A DNA stretch of 23,384 nucleotides from Nitrospinota bacterium (GTDB lineage Bacteria > JADFOP01 > DATKYB01): the NCBI GenBank assembly GCA_035528715.1, contig DATKYB010000057.1:1-23384 (forward strand), read 5' to 3'. The notes below the pieces were generated by a model that was given only the letters and a program-made list of their open reading frames with translations, had not been told where the DNA came from and did no database searches. A program made the position numbers and the translations under genes. Shown in pieces: positions 16,597 through 23,384 of this stretch; the stretch's first letter is position 1, and the number at the start of each line of letters is the position of its first letter.

Positions 16597-17562
16597 TTGA
16601 GGCCCAATAAACAAAAAAAATATCTTGTTGGATTAGAGTTTGGTGGTACAAACATAAAAGCAGCTCTCTTTGACAATACACCCAAGATTATCCAGCAAGA
16701 ATTTCAGCCTACCCATGCCCAATTAGGGGTTGAAAGTGTATTAAAAAGAATCAAAAAAATTATTCATAATCTCATCGATAAAGAGAATATTCTCTCCAAT
16801 CATTTAATGGGAATTGGTATTGCCTCACCAGGACCTCTTGATACAAAGAAAGGGATAATTTTTAATTCTCCAAATTTACCAGGATGGAAACGTGTCCCTT
16901 TGAAAAATGTTATCAAAAGAGAATTTAATGTTCCTGTAATATTAGAAAAGGATACAAACGCAATTGCCTTAGGCGAGTATTGGATGGGAAATGGCAAAGG
17001 TGTTGATCATCTTATTTGTATCACCATTGGCACAGGAGTTGGTGGAGGAATAATATTAAACGGTCAAATATGGCATGGCAGAGATGATCTGGGAGGCGAA
17101 ATTGGACATATGATTATTGAAAAAGATGGCTTAGAATGTAATTGTGGTAATAAAGGATGTTTAGAGGCATTTGTTTCTGCTACTGGAATTGTAAAGAGAA
17201 CTATCCAAGCTTTAAATAAAGGAAGGGTATCCTCCCTATCAAAAAAGAGGAACAAACTGACTTCAGAATTGATATTTAATGAGGCAAAAAAGGGGGATAG
17301 GTTATCCCTGGAGATAGTCCACGAAACAGCAGAATATCTCGGTATAGGATTGGCGAACCTAGTAAATATTTTAAATCCGGAAATAATAATTTTAGGCGGA
17401 GGAGTTAGTCATTCAGGGGAAATTCTCTTTAGACCAACACTAAAAGAATTAAAGAAGGGGGCTTTTTTAAGGGGTGTTGAACATTTAAAAGTCCTTCCTT
17501 CAAAATTAGGTAATAAAGCAGGGATTTTAGGCTCGATTTATCCTTTTTTCCATAAAACTTAA
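16597..17562 (+). CDS. ROK family sugar kinase (glucokinase-like)
   Basis: ASKHA-fold ROK kinase, probably glucokinase. The phosphate-1 loop GLEFGGTNIKAALFD is at about 12-26, followed by IGIASPGPLD and GTGVGGG. The ROK signature with zinc ligands CNCGNKGCLEAF and the sugar-binding EIGHM are intact. Substrate could also be another hexose or aminohexose. Two in-frame TTG codons lie at 16591 and 16597: AGAGGTGG (16583-16590) touches the first, so the second (6 bp spacing, 321 residues) is the better start. It follows glycerate kinase without a gap, so the pair could phosphorylate both products of glucosylglycerate cleavage. Confidence 0.9.
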   Translation: MRPNKQKKYLVGLEFGGTNIKAALFDNTPKIIQQEFQPTHAQLGVESVLKRIKKIIHNLIDKENILSNHLMGIGIASPGPLDTKKGIIFNSPNLPGWKRVPLKNVIKREFNVPVILEKDTNAIALGEYWMGNGKGVDHLICITIGTGVGGGIILNGQIWHGRDDLGGEIGHMIIEKDGLECNCGNKGCLEAFVSATGIVKRTIQALNKGRVSSLSKKRNKLTSELIFNEAKKGDRLSLEIVHETAEYLGIGLANLVNILNPEIIILGGGVSHSGEILFRPTLKELKKGAFLRGVEHLKVLPSKLGNKAGILGSIYPFFHKT

Positions 17563-17563
17563 G

Positions 17564-18349
17564 ATGCAGAAAAAGATAGTATTCATTTTTATTATTATCT
17601 TTACTGTTTTCTATATCAATCCTCTCTATTCCTATTATTATAAAGAGTCAAAAGGATCATCAATTGACAATATTCCATTTACTGAAAAAGAGGAATTAAC
17701 ATATAGTATAACCTGGATGGGAATATCTGCAGGAACAGCCAAGATGTGTATCAAAGGAAAAATCAATAAATGGAATAAGGAACTCTATCATATTGCATCT
17801 CAAGCAGATTCCTCAGAATTCGTATCCCTTATATATAAAGTTAAAGATAGGGTTCATTCCTATATTGATACCTCTGGCATCTATCCATGGTATTACTCAA
17901 TCATGCAGAGGGAAGGTCGCTATAGAGCGAACAGGATTATTATCTTTGATCAAGAAAATAATAAGGCTTTTTTTACAAAAAATGATAATCCTCCACTAGA
18001 ATTTTCTGTTCCGTCAATGGTACAGGATCCCCTCTCAACCCTTTATTTTCTTAGAACCAAGGACTTAACTGTTGGAAAATCTGTTTATATAGATACTTTT
18101 TCAGGCAAAAAGACACATAGAGTAGAGGTTCAAATAGTAAAAAGGGAAAAACTAAAAACAATATTTGGCAAAATAGATACTATCTTAACAAAAGCAATTT
18201 TAGAAAATATAGATTTTAAAGGGATTTTTAGACATAAAGGAAATATCTTTATATGGCTTACAAATGATAAGAAAAAGCTTCCTGTAATGATGAAAACAAG
18301 AATTTTTATTGGTTCTGTTAATGCAAGGTTGATTGACTATAAAGAATAG
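17564..18349 (+). CDS. DUF3108 family exported protein
   Basis: 261-residue protein with an N-terminal hydrophobic signal-like segment (residues 5-22, after MQKK) and then the DUF3108 fold, recognised by EELTYSITWMGISAGTAKM and the GNIFIWLTND-KKLPVMM segment. The export signal suggests a periplasmic or envelope location. No function is established for the family. The ATG is 1 bp after the ROK kinase stop, so it is the last gene of that operon. It converges with the receiver gene, with 6 bp between the stops and no visible terminator in between. Confidence 0.82.
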   Translation: MQKKIVFIFIIIFTVFYINPLYSYYYKESKGSSIDNIPFTEKEELTYSITWMGISAGTAKMCIKGKINKWNKELYHIASQADSSEFVSLIYKVKDRVHSYIDTSGIYPWYYSIMQREGRYRANRIIIFDQENNKAFFTKNDNPPLEFSVPSMVQDPLSTLYFLRTKDLTVGKSVYIDTFSGKKTHRVEVQIVKREKLKTIFGKIDTILTKAILENIDFKGIFRHKGNIFIWLTNDKKKLPVMMKTRIFIGSVNARLIDYKE

Positions 18350-18355
18350 GATCTG

Positions 18356-18709
18356 TTAAGCTATTTTTAAGAGTTTCTCTATAGTTTGCTTAACTTCGGT
18401 AATTGAGAAAGGCTTTACCATATAACTATCAGCACCAGCATTGAGAATTTTTTTGGCTATTGTGGGAGAAGAGTATTCCACTATAACACAGACCGGCAAA
18501 TCTGGCTTTTTAGATTTTATCTCCTCAAGCATCCCAATCCCTCCGTTGGTTATGACAAGAGAAAAATCTTCTTTTTCTAAAAGGGATAATGCTTCTTGAC
18601 TATCTCTTCTACTTATGGCATTGAAACCAAAAAGATTAAGGGAATCTTCCATAACCTTGCAAACATTCTTTTCTTTGTCAACAAATAATATCTTTTTAGT
18701 TTTTTCCAT
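18356..18709 (-). CDS. Single-domain receiver protein lacking the phospho-acceptor Asp
   Basis: 117-residue CheY-like fold with no output domain. The acidic pocket is reduced (FVDKE: D11, with K12 in place of the second Asp). The position normally holding the phosphorylated Asp is N55 (LVITNGG), and the following loop is shortened so that it lacks the usual D-x-x-MPGMDG stretch. The conserved lysine is kept (MVKPFS, about K98). It is therefore probably not phosphorylated and may act as a protein-interaction module. It is the only gene behind the sigma-54 promoter at 18767-18782 and lies downstream of the NtrC-type activator, from which it is separated by two terminators. The ribosome binding site is weak (TTAAGATATTAA before ATG). 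Confidence 0.88.
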   Translation of the reverse strand: MEKTKKILFVDKEKNVCKVMEDSLNLFGFNAISRRDSQEALSLLEKEDFSLVITNGGIGMLEEIKSKKPDLPVCVIVEYSSPTIAKKILNAGADSYMVKPFSITEVKQTIEKLLKIA

Positions 18710-18766
18710 TTAATATCTTAAGTAAAATCAATATATTAAGTTTAAAATATCAAATCTATTTAATTG

Positions 18767-18782
18767 TGCAATACTTGTGCCA
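18767..18782 (-). promoter_or_regulatory. Sigma-54 (-24/-12) promoter for the pseudo-receiver gene
   Basis: On the minus strand TGGCAC (18782-18777), a 5-bp spacer, then TTGCA (18771-18767): a full match to the RpoN consensus TGGCAC-N5-TTGCW, with the GG and GC at -25/-24 and -13/-12. The predicted start is about 18756, a leader of about 47 nt before the ATG at 18709. It lies within 250 bp of the end of an NtrC-type activator gene. Confidence 0.85.
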
Positions 18783-18802
18783 TAATATTACAAGAAATAA
18801 AA

Positions 18803-18827
18803 AACCCCTTACCATTTGTAAGGGGTT
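18803..18827 (-). terminator. Intrinsic terminator 2 after the activator gene
   Basis: Perfect 10-bp stem AACCCCTTAC/GTAAGGGGTT with CATTT loop. On the minus strand it is followed by a run of six T, then ATTTC. It sits about 20 bp upstream of the sigma-54 promoter. Confidence 0.85.
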
Positions 18828-18858
18828 GAATATATTTAAGTTAATTTAATAAAAAGAA

Positions 18859-18889
18859 AAGGCCTTTTATTAGATATATAAAAGGCCTT
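18859..18889 (-). terminator. Intrinsic terminator 1 after the activator gene
   Basis: Perfect 12-bp stem AAGGCCTTTTAT/ATAAAAGGCCTT with a 7-nt loop. On the minus strand it runs into TTCTTTTTATTAA. It lies about 115 bp after the activator stop, ahead of the second terminator. Confidence 0.8.
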
Positions 18890-18895
18890 ACCTCA

Positions 18896-18912
18896 AGAGT
18901 TACAATTTTGTA
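18896..18912. promoter_or_regulatory. Dyad element A, candidate enhancer site
   Basis: AGAGTTACAATTTTGTA contains the dyad TACA-N4-TGTA (18901-18912; perfect as TACAA-TT-TTGTA). It matches element B at 18973-18989 in 16 of 17 positions. Its centre is about 150 bp upstream of the predicted sigma-54 transcription start, where NtrC-type activators usually bind. Confidence 0.45.
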
Positions 18913-18972
18913 TATTTAATTTTAGAAAATAGTTTTAATCCTTAAAATTCAGATACTTATTAAGATATTGAG

Positions 18973-18989
18973 AGAGTTACATTTTTGTA
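18973..18989. promoter_or_regulatory. Dyad element B, candidate enhancer site
   Basis: AGAGTTACATTTTTGTA, 16 of 17 identical to element A, 77 bp further from the promoter (centre about -227). The dyad TACA-N4-TGTA is at 18978-18989 and flanking AGAG/CTCT extends it with one bulged base. It lies 15 bp beyond the stop of the activator gene. Confidence 0.45.
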
Positions 18990-19003
18990 CTCTTCAGTAG
19001 AAA

Positions 19004-20377
19004 TTATCCTTTTTCTTTTATCCCAAGCTTATCCATCTTATACTTCAATATTCTTTTGCTTATTCCTAACATCTTGGCTGCATGGCTCTGAATATAATTT
19101 ACATCTTTTAAAGCGCTCAATATGATATCTCTTTCAAACTCCTCTTCAGCATTATCAAATGACATCTCTCCCTTTAAAACCGAGGCTTTCAAAAGATTTA
19201 TTTTCGTCATATTCCTCAGGCTTGAGGGAAGGTCTTCAACAGAAATCGTATCACTTTTTGAAAGTGCCACAGCCCTTTCTATTACATTTTCCAATTCCCT
19301 CACATTACCAATCCAAGGGTAATTTAAAAAGATATCCAATACCTCTGGAGATGTTTTCTTCACCCTTTCATTGTGATCTTCAGCATTCTTCTTGAAAAAA
19401 TGATGCACTAAGAGAATAATATCCTCTTTCCTTTCTCTTAAAGGGGGAAGAAATATAGGGACAACATTTATACGATAGTAGAGATCACCTCGAAAATTCC
19501 CCTTCTCGACCTCTTTTTCTAAATCCTTATTTGTTGCTGCAACTATCCTTACATCAACCTTTACACTCTTTGTCCCGCCTACTGGAATAAACTCCTTTTC
19601 CTGAATAACTCGCAGTATCTTGGCTTGAACAGAAAAAGCTAAATCTCCTATCTCATCTAAAAAGAGGGTGCCTGAATCTGCCATCTGAAATCTTCCTATT
19701 TTTTTACTATTCGCATCAGTAAAAGCTCCCTTCTCATGGCCAAAAAGCTCATTTTCTATCAAAGTCTCAGGTATAGCTGCACAGTTCATTGCAACAAATG
19801 GCTTATCTCTCCTGAGGCTGTGAAAATGAATAGCCTTTGCCACTAATTCTTTACCCGTACCGCTATCACCATATATCAAGATATTATTCTTTCGTGGGGC
19901 TATCCTTTTGATAGTCTCAAAGACTTCTCTCATTGCCTTGTTTTTACCAATGATATTATCAAAACTATAAGTCTTATCTACCTCCGCTCTAAGATACTGA
20001 ACCTCCTTTTCAAGGTCTAGGTTTCTTAGGGCCTTCTCTACAATTAAGTTGATTTCATCAACATTAAAGGGTTTTATAATATAATCATATGCCCCCAACT
20101 TCATTGCTGTTACTGCTGTCTCGATAGCTTTCGTAGCTGTAATCACTATGATAATCAAATCCTTATCAATCTCTTTTAATTCCTTTAAGACCTCAATACC
20201 ATCCATGCCTGGCATTAAAATATCTAGAAAAATAAGATGAGGATAATCCTTCCCTACACTCTTTATAGCCTCCTCACCACTTTCAACAGTAAGGACACTA
20301 TATTTATCCTTCAAAATCATTCTTAAAGACTCCCTGGTACTTAATTCATCATCAACCACTAATATCTTTTTTTTCAT
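19004..20377 (-). CDS. NtrC-type sigma-54-dependent response regulator
   Basis: 457-residue activator with all three domains. Receiver (1-120): D9, D10, phospho-acceptor D52, T80 and K102 all present. AAA+ domain (about 140-375): Walker A GDSGTGKE at 170-177, sigma-54-contacting loop GAFTDA at 217-222, Walker B LFLDE at 238-242, arginine-finger region FRGDLYYR near 295-302, and WIGNVRELEN near 355-364. The C-terminal Fis-type HTH is at about 425-448 (AAKMLGISKRILKYKMDKLGI). GAFTDA is a common variant of GAFTGA and should be functional. It follows the hybrid kinase gene by 30 bp without its own promoter, making it the likely cognate regulator. The nearest sigma-54 promoter is at 18767-18782. 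Confidence 0.95.
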   Translation of the reverse strand: MKKKILVVDDELSTRESLRMILKDKYSVLTVESGEEAIKSVGKDYPHLIFLDILMPGMDGIEVLKELKEIDKDLIIIVITATKAIETAVTAMKLGAYDYIIKPFNVDEINLIVEKALRNLDLEKEVQYLRAEVDKTYSFDNIIGKNKAMREVFETIKRIAPRKNNILIYGDSGTGKELVAKAIHFHSLRRDKPFVAMNCAAIPETLIENELFGHEKGAFTDANSKKIGRFQMADSGTLFLDEIGDLAFSVQAKILRVIQEKEFIPVGGTKSVKVDVRIVAATNKDLEKEVEKGNFRGDLYYRINVVPIFLPPLRERKEDIILLVHHFFKKNAEDHNERVKKTSPEVLDIFLNYPWIGNVRELENVIERAVALSKSDTISVEDLPSSLRNMTKINLLKASVLKGEMSFDNAEEEFERDIILSALKDVNYIQSHAAKMLGISKRILKYKMDKLGIKEKG

Positions 20378-20407
20378 GTTTTGATACCAAAGATAATTAA
20401 GAAACTG

Positions 20408-23122
20408 TTATAAATCTATAGGAATGAAAATCATAAAGGTGCTTCCTTTGTCTTTACTACTTCTTACTGTAATCCTTCCCTTATGAGCACCAACTATTTT
20501 GCTTGCTATGGTTAAACCCAACCCCAGGGACCCAGGTTTTGTAGTAAAAAAGGGTATTGTTATACTTTTTAACGAATCCTGAGATATACCACAACCCGTA
20601 TCAGAAATCTGAATTTCTATATATCTCTTGTCCCTTGCAGTACAAGTATCCGTTCTTATAGAAAGGAACCCTCCCTTTTGCATTGATTGAATAGCATTTA
20701 AAATAATATTCGATAATGCACGGGTTATCTCTTTTTTGTCAAACCTAATATCTGGAATTTCCCTCAAGTACTCTTCAGAAATCTCTATTTTTTTTGTTAA
20801 TAACTCTTCCTTATAATTCAACAAAATTAAATTTATTATATCATTAATATTATTTCTCTTCAAACTAAGTTGTAAAGGATAGGTTAATCTTGATATATCT
20901 TCAACAAAATTATTGAGTCTGTCTACCTCTTGAAGAACAACATTATAGTAATTTACTCTAAACTCTGAATCTGTAAATTTCTCAGGCCAAAGTTGGAGAA
21001 AGGTCTTGATTGATACCAAAGGGTTTTTTACAACATGGGCTAATCGAGTAGCCATTTCATCCATTATCTTATACTCTGATAAATCCTTTTTAACGATTTT
21101 TGCTTTCTCTATAATAGATAAATCATAAAAAACAATGATTCCACCATAGATATTACCTTTATTATCCTTTAGCAACGAAAACCCGACGCTCACTGGAATC
21201 CATTTTCCGAGTTTAGACATCCATCTTGTTTCGTATCTAAAATATGTTCTTTCTTCTTTTATCGCATTCATAATAAGATGTTCGAGGTTAGCATCAAGCA
21301 CAGATATGCCTTTTTTCAAAATATCTTTCTCTTCATAACCTAAAATCTCAAGAACCTTTGAATTGAAATTAGTTATAACCCCTTTATTGTCTATTAATAA
21401 AACCCCCCATTGAGCCTTTTCTAATACAACAGATACCCTCTCTATTCTCTTTAAAATATCTCTATCGCCTATTAGATCACTTATAATTTTAGATGTTTGA
21501 GAGGTTAATTTCAAAAGAATATCCATCTCTGTATGAGAATAGCTCTCACGGGACCTCTTTTCTCCAAATATATAAAGTCCTATAATTTTATTCTTTACTA
21601 TTAATGGAATGCAAAAAGATGCATCCAATAATTTCAGGAGAGTAGTCAATTCTCTAACTTTCTCTTCCTCATTATCTCTATAGACAACTGAGGGACAATC
21701 TTGTAACTTCTCAAAAACAGATAGATCTTGTTTTAGTTTAAGAGATTTCAATAACTCTATTTCATTGTCTGAAAAACCTAATGAGGACTTAAGAACTAAA
21801 TGATTGTTTTCTTCCAAAAGAAAGATAGCTATTCTTTCTATATCCATAATCTCTGAAAAAACTTCTTTGATATTTTCTAAAAAGATATCCAAGTTATCTA
21901 TGGAACTCATTAGGTTACTGAATTTTTGAATTAATAACCCATTGAAAGGAGGAGAATAATCCTTCTTCAATCTCTTAAAACTTTTTTTCCATCTCTTATC
22001 AAATAATCCCTCAATATTTGTAATTCTATCTTTTTTTGTCAGAACGAATCCCCTTTTTATAGCAGTCTCAAGTTCAATAATATTTCCTGGCCAATCATAA
22101 TCTTGTAATTTCTTAATAAGTTCAGAGGTAAAACTCTTCTCTGTAAGGCCCGTTGCTTTTTTGATGTCTCTCATTGTCATTTCAATAAGCCTTGGTAGCT
22201 CTTCCGTTCTTTTTCTAAGGGGCTTAAGATGAATTGTGATCACACTTAATCTAAGATATAATTCCTCCAAGAATTCATTAGCCTCTACAGATTGAATCAA
22301 ATCTTTTGAAGTTGATGTAATGATCCTTATATCTAATGGAACCTCTCTTTCTCCATTTATTTCACCCAGCTTGCCTCTTTCTATAAAATCCAAGAATTTC
22401 AACTGAATATCTAAAACCATGCTTTCAATGTCTTCTATAAACAGAGTACCTTTGTGGGCTAAACTGAGCTTCCCATCAATCTTCTTACCAAATTCATCAA
22501 AATATCCAAAAAGAGCCTTTTCGAGATCCTTTGATGTCAATGCCTTACAGCTGATTCTGAAAAATGGACTATTACTTCTTATCCCACTCTCATGAATTAT
22601 TCTCGCTATCTCAGCTTTGCCCGTCCCAGACTCTCCCGATATGATTACGGGGAAATTGCTTTGGATTGCAGATTTAACTTTATCGACAATCTCAGAACCG
22701 AATTTCTCTAATTTGCTTAATAATTCAGAATCATCTTCTGGAAATAAGGAAGAATTATCAGCTTCATCTTGTATGTAGCTTATCTTTTCTAATACTGTCT
22801 TTGCATCAAAAGGCCGTGAAATAAAACCCTTGACCAAATCTTTAAATACAATCTTCCCTTCTATTAGAAACGCTTCATCCACTACCATAAAAATCTCTGT
22901 ATCTTTAAAAGCCTTTTGTAATCTTATAATTTCTGAAGCTCTAAAGGGCCTGACTGGTTTTAGTAACAAAACATCTATCTCAACCAGTTTTAAAACCGAT
23001 AATGCTTCCTCTATATTGTCACAAGTCAAAACAATATAATATTTTTCCAGGATTCTTTTTAAACTCTGCCTATCCCTAAAATCCTGATCGATTATTAATA
23101 TCTTTTTAGCCCGATTTGGCAT
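20408..23122 (-). CDS. Hybrid histidine kinase with N-terminal pseudo-receiver and degenerate sigma-54 AAA+ domain
   Basis: 904-residue soluble protein, no membrane segments seen. Domains in order: receiver-like fold (1-115) with K55 at the phospho-acceptor position (DVLLLKPVRP); sigma-54-type AAA+ (about 135-375) with Walker A GESGTGKA (163-170, K169), Walker B TLFIED (226-231), arginine-finger region FLEELYLRL (284-292) and DWPGNIIELE (343-352), but the GAFTGA loop is deleted (ALFGYFDEFGKKIDGK) and no HTH follows; GAF (about 400-550); PAS (about 560-675); HisKA with phospho-acceptor H696 (AHVVKNPL); HATPase with N809 (NIILNAIQSM), DTGCGI (841-846) and GSLGLGL (864-870). The kinase half looks complete. 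The AAA+ half probably binds and may hydrolyse ATP but should not remodel sigma-54 holoenzyme. First gene of the operon with the NtrC-type regulator. Confidence 0.92.
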   Translation of the reverse strand: MPNRAKKILIIDQDFRDRQSLKRILEKYYIVLTCDNIEEALSVLKLVEIDVLLLKPVRPFRASEIIRLQKAFKDTEIFMVVDEAFLIEGKIVFKDLVKGFISRPFDAKTVLEKISYIQDEADNSSLFPEDDSELLSKLEKFGSEIVDKVKSAIQSNFPVIISGESGTGKAEIARIIHESGIRSNSPFFRISCKALTSKDLEKALFGYFDEFGKKIDGKLSLAHKGTLFIEDIESMVLDIQLKFLDFIERGKLGEINGEREVPLDIRIITSTSKDLIQSVEANEFLEELYLRLSVITIHLKPLRKRTEELPRLIEMTMRDIKKATGLTEKSFTSELIKKLQDYDWPGNIIELETAIKRGFVLTKKDRITNIEGLFDKRWKKSFKRLKKDYSPPFNGLLIQKFSNLMSSIDNLDIFLENIKEVFSEIMDIERIAIFLLEENNHLVLKSSLGFSDNEIELLKSLKLKQDLSVFEKLQDCPSVVYRDNEEEKVRELTTLLKLLDASFCIPLIVKNKIIGLYIFGEKRSRESYSHTEMDILLKLTSQTSKIISDLIGDRDILKRIERVSVVLEKAQWGVLLIDNKGVITNFNSKVLEILGYEEKDILKKGISVLDANLEHLIMNAIKEERTYFRYETRWMSKLGKWIPVSVGFSLLKDNKGNIYGGIIVFYDLSIIEKAKIVKKDLSEYKIMDEMATRLAHVVKNPLVSIKTFLQLWPEKFTDSEFRVNYYNVVLQEVDRLNNFVEDISRLTYPLQLSLKRNNINDIINLILLNYKEELLTKKIEISEEYLREIPDIRFDKKEITRALSNIILNAIQSMQKGGFLSIRTDTCTARDKRYIEIQISDTGCGISQDSLKSITIPFFTTKPGSLGLGLTIASKIVGAHKGRITVRSSKDKGSTFMIFIPIDL

Positions 23123-23384
23123 ATCATCTCTTTCACTAAAAATTCTGATAAAATAAGATGTTATTCTTTAATACAATTTAACCCCTCAGAAAATTAATAC
23201 AACATTACTCTACCTTTATCGGCATTTAAGAAAATAAAATTAAATTTGATTTTACAATAGGATAGAAAATTTAATATATAGAGAAACGTTTAATTAGTAG
23301 AGAAAAAATAAAGGCATAATAAAAAATCTATATCTTCTTGTTTTTAAATCTATTAAGAGAATCAAGGGGTAAATTTATATAAAA
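23123..23384. other. Upstream region of the kinase-regulator operon
   Basis: 262 bp of AT-rich sequence to the window edge. I see no gene, no sigma-54 motif and no clear -35/-10 pair. The kinase ATG at 23122 is preceded by AAAGAG. Confidence 0.5.

Noticed and set aside
17028-17043. TGGCAC-N5-TTGGT resembling a sigma-54 promoter
   Set aside because: The -12 element has TTGG in place of TTGC, and the site is inside the ROK kinase coding sequence at the conserved GTGVGG motif.
1-23384. Mobile elements, CRISPR arrays, tRNA or rRNA genes
   Set aside because: No transposase, integrase, regularly spaced repeats or tRNA-like cloverleaf was seen on either strand.

Overview
The window is a strongly AT-rich, densely packed bacterial chromosomal segment with short intergenic gaps, purine-rich Shine-Dalgarno sites and frequent TTG starts. 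I see no rRNA, tRNA, CRISPR, insertion sequence or phage gene. The gene content (alaC/hom-type aminotransferase plus homoserine dehydrogenase next to lipA, a tungsten-type aldehyde:ferredoxin oxidoreductase, a 2-hydroxyacyl-CoA-dehydratase-like ATP-driven reductase pair, pyruvoyl arginine decarboxylase, NtrC-type regulation) suggests an anaerobe or facultative anaerobe of a Desulfobacterota-like or related uncultivated lineage. That placement is inference and the phylum is not fixed by the sequence.

Layout. 98-3484 (minus): lipA, a class I aminotransferase and homoserine dehydrogenase form one operon behind a good sigma-70 promoter (3569-3596). 3817-8536 (minus): a second run reads mtaB (tRNA methylthiotransferase), SAM hydrolase, an HgdB-like Fe-S reductase, its ATP-dependent activator, a DUF1178 zinc-ribbon protein and an MTH1187-type thiamine-binding protein. 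8839-10701 (minus): a divergent AFOR-family oxidoreductase with its own terminator. 10837-12221: divergent membrane genes dedA and marC with back-to-back promoters. 12324-12887: pdaD. 12892-17562: a glycosyl-3-phosphoglycerate phosphatase divergent from a GpgS-like synthase, followed by glycerate 2-kinase and a ROK sugar kinase. This looks like synthesis of the compatible solute glucosylglycerate (or a relative) plus kinases that could recycle its two halves. A secreted DUF3108 protein ends that run.

18356-23122 (minus) is the most interesting part. A 904-residue hybrid protein joins a receiver without its phospho-acceptor Asp, a sigma-54-type AAA+ domain that has lost the GAFTGA loop and has no HTH, GAF, PAS and a complete histidine kinase. 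It is followed by a canonical NtrC-type activator. Downstream lie two similar 17-bp dyad elements, two tandem intrinsic terminators and a textbook -24/-12 sigma-54 promoter (TGGCAC-N5-TTGCA). That promoter drives only a small 117-residue receiver that also lacks its phospho-acceptor Asp. The arrangement reads as a self-contained circuit: hybrid kinase, then activator, then enhancer-like sites, then a sigma-54 promoter, then a pseudo-receiver output. The protein families are read directly from motifs; the wiring is inference.
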